A stretch of DNA of 64,000 nt from assembly GCF_002217395.1 (NCBI RefSeq), contig NZ_MUHD01000035.1:22232-86231 (forward strand), given 5' to 3'. Shown here piece by piece: positions 42,843-51,051 of the stretch; positions within the stretch are counted from its first letter, which is position 1, and every line of letters starts with the position of its first letter. A program made the position numbers and the translations under genes. This stretch comes from Flavobacterium plurextorum. Lineage in GTDB: Bacteria > Bacteroidota > Bacteroidia > Flavobacteriales > Flavobacteriaceae. Below the pieces are notes generated by a model, which did not search any database, was not told the DNA's origin, and saw nothing but the letters and a program-made list of their open reading frames with translations.

Positions 42843-45698
42843 ATGTTTTCAAATCCTACTATCAAAATTCTATTTTTTATCTCGCTTCACCTCTTTATTA
42901 GTCAAAATTCTAAAGCACAAAAAACAGATTTAATTTACCTTTCGGGCAAAGATTTTGAGCATCCTGTGCAATGGGATTTTTATTGTACTGATGGGAACAA
43001 CAGTAAAATATGGTCTAAAATAAATGTGCCTTCTCAATGGGAACTGGAAGGTTTTGGCGAGTATACATATGGACGCTGGTACAAGGAATTGAACCAAAAA
43101 GAACCAAGCAAGGAAGAAGGTTTTTATAAATATGAATTTGAAATACCATTAGATTATAAAAATAAAAATGTTCTAATCGCTTTTGGCGGTGCAATGACGG
43201 ATACTGAAGTAAAAATTAACGGAAAAATTGCGGGTGCAATACATCAGGGTGGTTTTTATGAGTTTAAATATGATATTTCTTCTTTATTAAAGTTTGGTTC
43301 TAAAAATTTGTTGGAGGTTCATGTTTGGAAACATTCTGCTAATAAATCTGTGAACAATGCTGAACGAAGAGCGGACTGGTGGCTTTTTGGCGGCATTAAT
43401 CGTCCAGTCTGGCTGGAAGTTTCTCCCAAAACCCATATTCAGAATATTGCTGTAAATCCGAAAATGGACGGTTCGATTACTGTTGATTTAAACCTGCAAG
43501 ATATTCCAAAAAACACGCTTTTAGAAGTTTCTCTTTCTGGTAAAAATGGAGAAAATTTCTCTGCTTTTACTTTTCCGCTTAAAGCGAAAACCACAAAAGA
43601 AACTATCACGGCAAAATGGGAAAATATTAAACCATGGAATCCTGAAGCTCCTAATTTATACAATCTAAAACTGGCTGTAAAACAGAACGGAACTGTACTT
43701 CATGAATACGAGAAAAAGATTGGCTTTAGAACTTTAGAATTTAAAAAGAAAGACGGCATTTATGTAAACGGCACCAAAATTATCATGAAAGGTATTAATC
43801 GTCATTCTTTTTGGCCGGAAGGCGGACGCAGTACAAGTAAACGTATCAGTGAACTAGATGTTAAACTAATTAAAGATATGAATATGAATGCCGTTCGCGG
43901 TCATTATCCGCCTGACGATCATTTTCTGCAAGTCTGTGATTCGCTTGGTCTTTTTGTTTTAAATGAATTGGCAGGATGGCAAAATTCGTATAATACTGAA
44001 ACGGGAACTAAATTGGTTAAAGAAATGGTGACGCGCGATGTAAACCATCCATCAGTTATAATTTGGGATAACGGAAATGAGGGCGGCTGGAATTACGATG
44101 TTGATAAAGTATTTGCCGAAAATGATCCGCAAAAAAGAATTGTCATTCATCCGTGGGCCGATTTTAATGGTTGGGACACACACCATTACCCAACTTATCT
44201 AACAGGAATGCATCGCTTTAATTCGGGTGAAAATGTATTTTTCCCAACTGAATTTATGCACGGAACTTACGATAACGGTCACGGAGCTGCATTAGAAGAT
44301 TTTTGGAATCGGTATAAAGAAAGTCCGCTTTTTGCTGGAGGTTTTATGTGGGCAATGCTTGATGAAGCGGTAAAACGCTCGGACTGGAAAGGCGAACAAA
44401 AGTTTGATTCAAAAGGTTCTTTGGCAGCTGATGGAATTCTAGGACCTCATCGTGAAAAGGAAGGGAGTTATTTTTCGGTTAAAGAAATTTGGGCGCCGAT
44501 TCAATTTCAGTCCAAACAAATTACGGATGCTTTTGATGGTACTTTTTTAATAACGAATGATTATCTATTCAGCAATTTGAATTCTTGTAAAATGGAATTT
44601 AAAGTTCTAAAGTCAGAAAATGATGTTCTATATACGAATAAAACAGCTCAAGAAATAAGTTCAGGGAAAATTGAAATTCCAAGTATTGAACCAGGAGAAA
44701 CACGAAAGATAAAATTTGATGTACCGCAAAATTTCTATGAAGGTGATATTTTATCAATCACGGCTTTTGACCAATTTGAAAAGGAAATTTATACTTGGAC
44801 ATGGACAATTCACAAAGCTGCATTTTATGCTTCAAAATTTTTAGCGATTCAAAATACAAAAGCAAAAGCTTCAGTTACTAAAAGCAATTCTGAAATTATT
44901 TTAAAAGGAAACGATGTTACGGTAATTATAAATGCAGCAACGGGAGAACTTCAAAAAATCAGCAATAAAACTGCTGTGATTCCGCTTACAAATGGTCCGC
45001 GCCCAATTGGAATGAAAGCAAAATTAAAAGATATTCAGATTTCGCAAGAAGGTGAAAAAGCAGTCTGCATTGTAAATTATTCAGGTGGATTATCTTCTAT
45101 AAAATGGATTATGGAAGCTGATGGAAGATTGAAAATGGAATTACTGGCTTTAAAAAATACTTCTGGCGGAGAAGGTTTTGATGGTGCTTTTTTTGAAGAT
45201 AAAATCAGTGCTTTTGGTATTACATTTAGTTTTCCTGAAAAAGAAGTTACTGGAATTAAATGGTTTGGAAGAGGTCCGTATAGAGTTTGGAAAAACAGAA
45301 TCAAAGGCACAACATACGGTTTTTGGGAGAAAGAATACAACAATACGATTACCGGAGAAAGCTTTGAAAACCTGATTTATCCAGAATTCAAAGGATATCA
45401 TGCTAATGTATTGGGTGCCAATTTAAAAGCAGGAACCTCATCGTTTAAAGTTTTCAGCGAATCTGATAATTTGTTTTTGAGATTATTTACACCAGATCTG
45501 CCTAAAAATAGTTTTTCAGGAAGTTACCCGCAGCCCGATTTTCCCGAAGGTGATATTTCGTTTATGTATGAAATTCCGGCAATGAGAGATTTTAAACCTT
45601 TGGAACAACAAGGACCGCAAAGCCAGCCGACAAACATCCGAATTAAAAAAGGCGACGATGGGATAAAGATGGATTTGTGGTTTGATTTTAGATTTTAG
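42843..45698 (+). CDS. Secreted glycoside hydrolase family 2 (beta-galactosidase-like)
   Basis: The 951-residue enzyme has a signal peptide. The GH2 domains are in the normal order. The sugar-binding domain (about 30-200) contains VPSQWELEGFGEYTYGRWY and GGINRPVWLEV. An Ig-like domain and a TIM barrel (about 300-600) follow. The catalytic acid is Glu413 (WDNGNEGG) and the nucleophile is Glu470 (FFPTEFMHG). An LacZ-like small-chain domain ends the protein. The NEGG form of the acid motif occurs in GH2 beta-galactosidases of pectin PULs. RG-I side-chain galactan is a likely target. It has its own CAGGA-controlled promoter and is followed 115 bp later by the CE12 gene. Confidence 0.88.
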   Translation: MFSNPTIKILFFISLHLFISQNSKAQKTDLIYLSGKDFEHPVQWDFYCTDGNNSKIWSKINVPSQWELEGFGEYTYGRWYKELNQKEPSKEEGFYKYEFEIPLDYKNKNVLIAFGGAMTDTEVKINGKIAGAIHQGGFYEFKYDISSLLKFGSKNLLEVHVWKHSANKSVNNAERRADWWLFGGINRPVWLEVSPKTHIQNIAVNPKMDGSITVDLNLQDIPKNTLLEVSLSGKNGENFSAFTFPLKAKTTKETITAKWENIKPWNPEAPNLYNLKLAVKQNGTVLHEYEKKIGFRTLEFKKKDGIYVNGTKIIMKGINRHSFWPEGGRSTSKRISELDVKLIKDMNMNAVRGHYPPDDHFLQVCDSLGLFVLNELAGWQNSYNTETGTKLVKEMVTRDVNHPSVIIWDNGNEGGWNYDVDKVFAENDPQKRIVIHPWADFNGWDTHHYPTYLTGMHRFNSGENVFFPTEFMHGTYDNGHGAALEDFWNRYKESPLFAGGFMWAMLDEAVKRSDWKGEQKFDSKGSLAADGILGPHREKEGSYFSVKEIWAPIQFQSKQITDAFDGTFLITNDYLFSNLNSCKMEFKVLKSENDVLYTNKTAQEISSGKIEIPSIEPGETRKIKFDVPQNFYEGDILSITAFDQFEKEIYTWTWTIHKAAFYASKFLAIQNTKAKASVTKSNSEIILKGNDVTVIINAATGELQKISNKTAVIPLTNGPRPIGMKAKLKDIQISQEGEKAVCIVNYSGGLSSIKWIMEADGRLKMELLALKNTSGGEGFDGAFFEDKISAFGITFSFPEKEVTGIKWFGRGPYRVWKNRIKGTTYGFWEKEYNNTITGESFENLIYPEFKGYHANVLGANLKAGTSSFKVFSESDNLFLRLFTPDLPKNSFSGSYPQPDFPEGDISFMYEIPAMRDFKPLEQQGPQSQPTNIRIKKGDDGIKMDLWFDFRF

Positions 45699-45712
45699 AT
45701 TTTTCCTAAAGG

Positions 45713-45770
45713 CTTCGACTTCGCTCATCCTGACAAATAAAAACAGCTGTCATCCTGAGCGAAGTCGAAG
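45713..45770. repeat. Palindromic repeat with CTTCGACTTCGCTCA arms
   Basis: CTTCGACTTCGCTCA at 45713-45727 is complementary to TGAGCGAAGTCGAAG at 45756-45770, with loop sequence between. The same arms recur at 47365-47423 in the next intergenic region and as a half copy near 39040. Confidence 0.75.
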
Positions 45771-45813
45771 GCTAATTTACTACTTACAACTCATAACTTA
45801 TAATTGAAAAAAC

Positions 45814-47295
45814 ATGAAATCACTTAAGATATTTTTCATTTTCTCTTTGGCTGTATTATTCATCAATTTTACACCGAAACAAGACCATAAACCTACTCTT
45901 TTTACGGTGGGAGATTCTACTGTAAAAAACGGAAAAGGCAATGGCGCAGGCGGACTTTGGGGCTGGGGAGATTTTATTGGACAGTTTTTGGATACTACTA
46001 AAATTAAAATCGAAAATCATGCTCTAGGCGGAACAAGCAGTCGTACTTTTCAAGATAAAGGTTTGTGGAATGTGGTTTTAAACAAACTTAAAAAAGGCGA
46101 TTATGTACTAATTCAATTTGGACATAATGATGACGGCCCTTTAAATGACAGTCTGCGTGCTCGAGGAACGATCAAAGGTATTGGAAATGAAACTCAGGAA
46201 ATTGATAATATACTGACTAAGAAGCAAGAAACGGTACACAGTTATGGCTGGTATATTCAGAAAGTAATTCGTGAGGCTAAATCAAAAGGCGCTATTCCGA
46301 TTGTTTGTTCACCAATTCCGAGGAATGACTGGAAAGATGGAAAAGTACCTCGAAACGATAATTCATATGGTTTATGGGCAAAACAAATTGCGGAAAAGGA
46401 AAAAGTTACATTCATTAATTTGAATGAAAAAATGGCTCTTGAAATGGAAAAATTAGGGGAACAAAAAGTAACGGGAACTTATTTTTATAAAAGAGATCAT
46501 ACACACACCTCTGCAAAAGGGGCTATTTTATCTGCTTCAACAATAATTGATGAAGTAAAGCACAGTAAAAACTCCTTAAAAATTTATGTTCTTGAAAACC
46601 CGAAAATTGTTCTGCCTGTAAAAAACAAAGTCTTTTTAATAGGGGATTCTACTATGGCTGATAATGGAAATCCAGATGCTGTTGGCTGGGGCGTTGCTTT
46701 TCCAAAATATTGTGATACTACTCGCATTGCGGTTATCAATAAAGCAAAAGGCGGCAGAAGTAGTAGAACTTTTGTTTCTGAAGGTCTTTGGGATGAAGTA
46801 AAAAATCAGTTACAACCGGGTAATTTTCTTTTAATTCAGTTTGGTCATAATGATGCCGGTGCGGTTGATAAGGAAAAATTCAGAGGTTCGTTAAAAGGAA
46901 TCGGCGATGAAACACAGGAAGTAATTCGTCCTGATGGATCAAAAGAGCTTGTACATACTTTTGGCTGGTATATGACAAAGTTTATTAGAGAAGCTAAAGA
47001 AAAAGGCGCGATTCCAATTGTTTTAAGCTTAACGCCAAGAAATGAATGGCCAAACGATAAAGTAGAACGCAGAGTAGATACGTATATAAAGTGGTCGAAA
47101 GAAATTGCGGAGAAAGAAAATGTTCTTTATATAGACTTAAGCGAAGCGCTTGCTAAAAAATATGAGGCTCTAGGAAAAGAAAAAGTAAAGAGCTTTTTCC
47201 CAAAAGACCACACACATACGGGTGCAGAAGGCGCTGACTTAAATGCATTGACCGCAGCAGAATGTATTAGGAAGGTTATGGGGAAAGAGCTATGA
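45814..47295 (+). CDS. Tandem rhamnogalacturonan acetylesterase (two CE12 domains)
   Basis: The 493-residue secreted protein contains two complete SGNH hydrolase domains of the CE12 (RGAE) type. Domain 1 (about 28-250) has GDSTV with nucleophile Ser35, GGTSSRTF, FGHNDDG and Asp228/His231 (DHTH). Domain 2 (about 270-490) has GDSTM with Ser279, GGRSSRTF, FGHNDAG and Asp465/His468 (DHTH). Both catalytic sets are intact. It would remove acetyl groups from galacturonate of RG-I and so aid lyases and hydrolases. The gene follows the GH2 gene on the same strand. The signal segment is about residues 1-19. Most family members have one domain. Confidence 0.9.
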   Translation: MKSLKIFFIFSLAVLFINFTPKQDHKPTLFTVGDSTVKNGKGNGAGGLWGWGDFIGQFLDTTKIKIENHALGGTSSRTFQDKGLWNVVLNKLKKGDYVLIQFGHNDDGPLNDSLRARGTIKGIGNETQEIDNILTKKQETVHSYGWYIQKVIREAKSKGAIPIVCSPIPRNDWKDGKVPRNDNSYGLWAKQIAEKEKVTFINLNEKMALEMEKLGEQKVTGTYFYKRDHTHTSAKGAILSASTIIDEVKHSKNSLKIYVLENPKIVLPVKNKVFLIGDSTMADNGNPDAVGWGVAFPKYCDTTRIAVINKAKGGRSSRTFVSEGLWDEVKNQLQPGNFLLIQFGHNDAGAVDKEKFRGSLKGIGDETQEVIRPDGSKELVHTFGWYMTKFIREAKEKGAIPIVLSLTPRNEWPNDKVERRVDTYIKWSKEIAEKENVLYIDLSEALAKKYEALGKEKVKSFFPKDHTHTGAEGADLNALTAAECIRKVMGKEL

Positions 47296-47300
47296 GCTAT

Positions 47301-47361
47301 GAGTTGTGAGTTGTGAGTTGTGAGTTGTGAGTTGTGAGTTGTGAGTTGTGAGTTGTGAGCA
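47301..47361. repeat. GAGTTGT heptad tandem repeat
   Basis: About eight and a half perfect copies of the 7-mer GAGTTGT run from 47301, beginning 6 bp after the CE12 stop codon. It is a simple-sequence repeat outside coding sequence. Confidence 0.9.
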
Positions 47362-47364
47362 AGC

Positions 47365-47423
47365 CTTCGACTTCGCTCAGGCTGACAGCTTTTTTTCATT
47401 TGTCAAGCTGAGCGGAGTCGAAG
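47365..47423. repeat. Second CTTCGACTTCGCTCA palindromic repeat
   Basis: A 22-bp arm at 47365-47386 pairs with 47402-47423 at 19 of 22 positions. It is the same family as the element at 45713, and could act as the transcript end for the CE12 gene. Confidence 0.75.
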
Positions 47424-47429
47424 CCAACC

Positions 47430-47470
47430 TGAAACTTGAAACTTGAAACCTGAAACCTGAAACTTGAAAC
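47430..47470. repeat. TGAAACY heptad tandem repeat
   Basis: Copies of TGAAACT and TGAAACC alternate in a 7-bp period over about 40 bp. It is a second heptad array within 150 bp of the GAGTTGT array. Confidence 0.8.
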
Positions 47471-47475
47471 AAAAA

Positions 47476-47502
47476 AAAACCTCGTCAGGTTGACGAGGTT
47501 TT
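47476..47502. terminator. Terminator of the histone H1-like gene
   Basis: AAAACCTCGTCA and TGACGAGGTTTT form a perfect 12-bp hairpin with a GGT loop. It lies just after the minus-strand stop codon and can also serve the plus strand. Confidence 0.88.
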
Positions 47503-47509
47503 AGTTGTA

Positions 47510-47686
47510 TTATTTTTTTGATTCTTCGATAGAAACTTTTCTGAACTCTTTCAAAAGTTTTTCGATTTCTAAAGTAGCTTTACGTGCTCTTGGTCCTGCA
47601 GCTTTGATACCTTTTTCAGTTAAAGATTCAGCTTCTGCTTTGAATGCGTCAATTTCGGCGTTGATTTTTACTAATAGATCTTTCAT
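47510..47686 (-). CDS. Histone H1-like DNA-binding protein
   Basis: The 58-residue protein begins MKDLLVKINAEIDAF and contains KAAGPRARKATLEIEKLLKEFRKVS. This matches the short, lysine- and alanine-rich histone H1-like (Hc1-type) proteins widespread in Flavobacteriia. The start at 47686 is favoured because a perfect promoter's -7 box at 47711-47718 leaves a short leader. An upstream start at 47713 would overlap it. It probably binds DNA as a small nucleoid protein. It is unrelated to the PUL genes around it but conserved in the group. Confidence 0.85.
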   Translation of the reverse strand: MKDLLVKINAEIDAFKAEAESLTEKGIKAAGPRARKATLEIEKLLKEFRKVSIEESKK

Positions 47687-47710
47687 GCTTGTACTTATTA
47701 AATTAAGGCG

Positions 47711-47740
47711 CAAAAATAGAGGTTTGATTGATAGTTACAA
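47711..47740 (-). promoter_or_regulatory. Promoter of the histone H1-like gene
   Basis: On the minus strand TTG and TATTTTTG are separated by exactly 19 nt, a perfect match to the Bacteroidota consensus. The predicted start of transcription is about 20 nt before the ATG at 47686. Confidence 0.8.
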
Positions 47741-47992
47741 TAAATTTGCTGTTAAAATTATCATTGTTTTTTGTGCTTTAAATTAGCGTTAAAATCACAT
47801 TTTATTTCTATCAAAACTTACTCATTACAACAAACTATTAATCAGGTATTTACTAACAAATAAAAAAGACAATGCTCTTACAAGTGCTTCGAGATGCTAG
47901 TTTAAAAAAACATACAAACTTTAAAAAAAAGCTAAAATTAGTTCTGTTTTAGTTAAAAACTGGTGATTGTTTATTGAGGATATGCGTAAAAA

Positions 47993-49321
47993 TTACTCTA
48001 TTAACTGCTTATTTACATAGACATTCTTAAAACTCACACCTTTTATTAGGCTTTTATCAATACTTGTTTTGGCCGCTTGAATGTTCAAATTCTCGAATGC
48101 AAAATTAGATAAACGTACGTTTGGATCGTTTTCTACACCATAAAAGGTTTCACATTTTAAATCAATATTTTTCAAGGTTACATTGTCTCCATAAGACAAT
48201 GGAACGTCTGGACGGCCTTTTAAATCAAAAAATTGTTTCCAAGCAAATATCGCCAATCCAGTTTTGGCTTCTCCTTTTATATCTTCCACTCTTATGTATT
48301 CATATCGCTGCGGTGTATCTGGTCTCATTTTTAGCCATAACATTCGTGAAGCTCCATCTATTTTACAATTTCTCATAATGACATTTCTGTTATGAATAGA
48401 TTCACTTCCGTTTGTTAATGCGGAATGACAAAATCCGAAATTGGTGTTTTCAATAATTATATTAGAATTTGGACCGTTGTTTTTATCTTGATCTGCATAA
48501 GGACCTTTTCCGCCTTTTAAAGCAATTGCATCATCGTTTACTGACATATAACAACCTCGTATTAACACATTACTGCAAATGTCAATATCGATGGCGTCTG
48601 TGCTTGGTGCTTTAATTTCGATATGAGGTGAAAAAATATACAAATCCAGCAGTTTTACATCATTGCATTTATAAAAATGATTCGTCCAAAAACCAGAGTT
48701 AATCAATTTTACATCCTGAAGTTGTACATTGTTTGAGTTCCATACAAAAACAAGTCTTGGTCTCGAAACTTCTAGATTGGTGCACTTTGAATTAATTTTT
48801 CGTCTTTCCCAAAAGGCTTCCCAGTATTTTTTACCATTTCCGTTAATGGTTCCTTTTCCTGAAATCGAGAAATTGTCAACACCGTAAGCATTTACTAAAG
48901 CAGGGAAGTAATCTAGGTTCTGCCCTTCCATTCGTGATGGCATTATTGGATAATCAGCAATATTATCTGAGCCTTTTAAAACTCCTCCTTCTGAAACGTA
49001 TAATGCTGTTTTTGGTTTAAAAAATAAAGCACCGCTTAAATAAACTCCTTTTGGAATAACAATTACTCCTCCTCCATTTGCCGCAGCTTTATCAATAACT
49101 TTTTGTATTGCAGCGGTCTGAATTTTAGTGCTGTCTTTCCCAACATTAAAATCTGTAATAAGGTATTGTTTGCCTAAACTCTTTAATTGAATTTTAGAAT
49201 AATCTTTAAACCAATTTGAAATTGGACTTCCATCTGGGAATGTGTCATTAGTATAATTCTGCGAGAATGTGACTTGAGAAAAGCCAATAACGCAAAAAAG
49301 GATTCTTAAAATAGTTTTCAT
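47993..49321 (-). CDS. GH28 polygalacturonase / rhamnogalacturonan hydrolase
   Basis: The 442-residue secreted protein (signal to about residue 20) is a right-handed beta-helix of GH28. It shows FNVGKDSTKIQTAAIQKVIDKA at the N-terminus, GKGTINGNGKKYWE and STDAIDIDI (the NTD-like motif with catalytic Asp). It also has VNDDAIALKGG, the DD pair of the family, and CHSALTNGSES. Polygalacturonase and rhamnogalacturonan hydrolase cannot be told apart without further analysis, but the PUL context favours RG-I backbone cleavage. It is the last gene of the minus-strand series running from the GH43-like gene. Confidence 0.92.
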   Translation of the reverse strand: MKTILRILFCVIGFSQVTFSQNYTNDTFPDGSPISNWFKDYSKIQLKSLGKQYLITDFNVGKDSTKIQTAAIQKVIDKAAANGGGVIVIPKGVYLSGALFFKPKTALYVSEGGVLKGSDNIADYPIMPSRMEGQNLDYFPALVNAYGVDNFSISGKGTINGNGKKYWEAFWERRKINSKCTNLEVSRPRLVFVWNSNNVQLQDVKLINSGFWTNHFYKCNDVKLLDLYIFSPHIEIKAPSTDAIDIDICSNVLIRGCYMSVNDDAIALKGGKGPYADQDKNNGPNSNIIIENTNFGFCHSALTNGSESIHNRNVIMRNCKIDGASRMLWLKMRPDTPQRYEYIRVEDIKGEAKTGLAIFAWKQFFDLKGRPDVPLSYGDNVTLKNIDLKCETFYGVENDPNVRLSNFAFENLNIQAAKTSIDKSLIKGVSFKNVYVNKQLIE

Positions 49322-49357
49322 TTGGTTAGTTGTTAGTTTTGTAGTTATGTATGACTG

Positions 49358-50650
49358 TTATTTTACCTCAACTTTAATTTTAGCCGATAACTGCTTTGCC
49401 AAAGTTGTCACGTAATTGGTAAAATATGCTGAATCTTTAAAGTTTTTGTCGGCGCTGAGTTCCCACCCGGCGATTGGGTAATAACTTACTTCTTGATTAT
49501 TTTTTACAGAAACTTTTATAAGATATGAATCTGTTAGCTGTCCTGTTTTTGGCGCTTCTATATATCCTTTGTAAACATTTTTAGGAACTATTACAGCGGT
49601 TCCTAAAATCCATTGACGTTCGTAGGTTAGTTTATCATGCTGAATAAAACAAACAAAATCTCCTGCCTCGATTACTTGTAAAGGGTTTTGATTGTTCAAA
49701 TTAGAAAGTGTAATCAACAATGTGTCGTTTCCTTTTAAACCATTTACCGAAACTGTATTTTTATAACCGTACATTCCAGGCCAGATCGAAGCTGTTTCTT
49801 CTGCTTGATATTTATTTCCCGACGCTTCCCAATTTTGGTATTTATAGTTTAAAACTGAATTTACAGGTCCTTCACTTACAATTTTAAATGTTGTTTTTTC
49901 GATATTATTTATAGTATCATTGGCTAAAATTCCAAGTCTGTTTATTTTATTGTCATTGGTCAAGAGAGCAAAACCACCTAATCCTGCTGAGCTTCCAACA
50001 GGAAAAATATCTCTTCCCCAATCGTGCATTACGTGGTAATTGTCTTCAACTGCACCTTTGCTGTTTATTCCAACATCTTCTGGTGTAATTCCCGGCGTTT
50101 TTTTTCCGAAAACATCTTTGCAGTTTCTTCCATCTAAATAATGTCTAAAACCTACTTTATCATTTTCCCAAGTTGGACCATCAGTTTGGTATTTTTGGTA
50201 ACCAAGTTTTTTATGCACTTGATTAGCTAATAAAACTTCTTGCGTATCTGGATGAACGGGCAGATTTTTACCTTCTCTTTTTCCAAATCTGGCACTTGTT
50301 CTAATCGTGAACTTTGGATCTTTATTTGACCAGCTTAAAACAGCTTTCTTTTCTTGGTTTGCTGCAAAATCAGTCACCAAAAACAATTCGTCCCATTTTC
50401 CGTCACCATCTAAATCATTTACCTGCGCCGGAATTGTATCTTTTTTGTAAATTAAAATAGGATACGTTCCAGATTCTTTATTTACAGAAAGTTGGTTTCT
50501 TTTGATAGAAATGGCTTTTTGAGTCAGTTCTAAATTGAAAGTATTTTTTAAAACAATTGCATTTTCAGCTGTTTTTTTCTGCGCATTGCAGTTTGCAAAA
50601 ACCAAGATCGATAATGCAATTGGTGCGTAAAGTTTTATTGTATTTTTCAT
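49358..50650 (-). CDS. Secreted DUF4861 protein
   Basis: The 430-residue protein has a signal peptide with a possible lipobox (LVFANCNAQ, Cys22). The core shows the DUF4861 pattern: YPILIYKKDTIPAQVNDLDGDGKWDELFLVTDF, DGPTWENDKVGFRHYLDGRN and YHVMHDWGRDIFPVGSSAGLGG (these segments are about residues 62-100, 158-178 and 205-226). DUF4861 genes often sit next to GH28 and GH105 in pectin PULs. The function is not established, though enzymes acting on uronate oligomers are one possibility. It lies 36 bp from GH28 and 38 bp from the mutarotase gene. Confidence 0.82.
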   Translation of the reverse strand: MKNTIKLYAPIALSILVFANCNAQKKTAENAIVLKNTFNLELTQKAISIKRNQLSVNKESGTYPILIYKKDTIPAQVNDLDGDGKWDELFLVTDFAANQEKKAVLSWSNKDPKFTIRTSARFGKREGKNLPVHPDTQEVLLANQVHKKLGYQKYQTDGPTWENDKVGFRHYLDGRNCKDVFGKKTPGITPEDVGINSKGAVEDNYHVMHDWGRDIFPVGSSAGLGGFALLTNDNKINRLGILANDTINNIEKTTFKIVSEGPVNSVLNYKYQNWEASGNKYQAEETASIWPGMYGYKNTVSVNGLKGNDTLLITLSNLNNQNPLQVIEAGDFVCFIQHDKLTYERQWILGTAVIVPKNVYKGYIEAPKTGQLTDSYLIKVSVKNNQEVSYYPIAGWELSADKNFKDSAYFTNYVTTLAKQLSAKIKVEVK

Positions 50651-50688
50651 TCTTATTATAACTTTTTAATTTAAAACAATTTACTCAT

Positions 50689-51015
50689 TTAATCTAAATG
50701 AAAAACCTCTTTTAGTGCGTTTGTTTTTGGTGAATTATCTGGATTTGTTTCCATAATATCAGCCATGTAATTCCACCATTTTTTCATAAGAGGATGGCTT
50801 GAAAGCTGTGAGCGATCAAAATCTAAACTTAATTTTTGAACACCAAAAAGTACTCCGCTTTCTTCATCTAAAAAAATAGAATAATCCTGAATGCCATTTT
50901 CAGACAATAAGGTTATTAACTCCGTCCAAATAGCATCATGTCTTATTTTATATTCGGTTTCAAAACCTTTTTTCAATTTCATTGTAAAGGCATTTCTAAC
51001 AATTTGATTTTCCAT
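50689..51015 (-). CDS. rhaM: L-rhamnose mutarotase
   Basis: The 108-residue cytoplasmic protein matches RhaM/YiiL. It has an RNAFTMKLKKGFETEYKIRHDAIW segment (residues 7-30), with His26 as the probable catalytic residue. YSIFLDEESGVLFG, then HPLMKKWWNYMADIMETN, complete the ferredoxin-like fold. It speeds interconversion of alpha- and beta-L-rhamnose so that the isomerase is supplied with the correct anomer. It sits in the PUL rather than with rhaI/rhaB. This links the extracellular degradation genes to the intracellular rhamnose pathway. Confidence 0.93.
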   Translation of the reverse strand: MENQIVRNAFTMKLKKGFETEYKIRHDAIWTELITLLSENGIQDYSIFLDEESGVLFGVQKLSLDFDRSQLSSHPLMKKWWNYMADIMETNPDNSPKTNALKEVFHLD

Positions 51016-51051
51016 TTTTTCTCTATTAAACTGTTTGATTTAAAATTTCAT

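Noticed and set aside
47301..47470. Heptad arrays as a CRISPR
   Set aside because: The 7-bp units are contiguous with no spacers and no cas genes are nearby.
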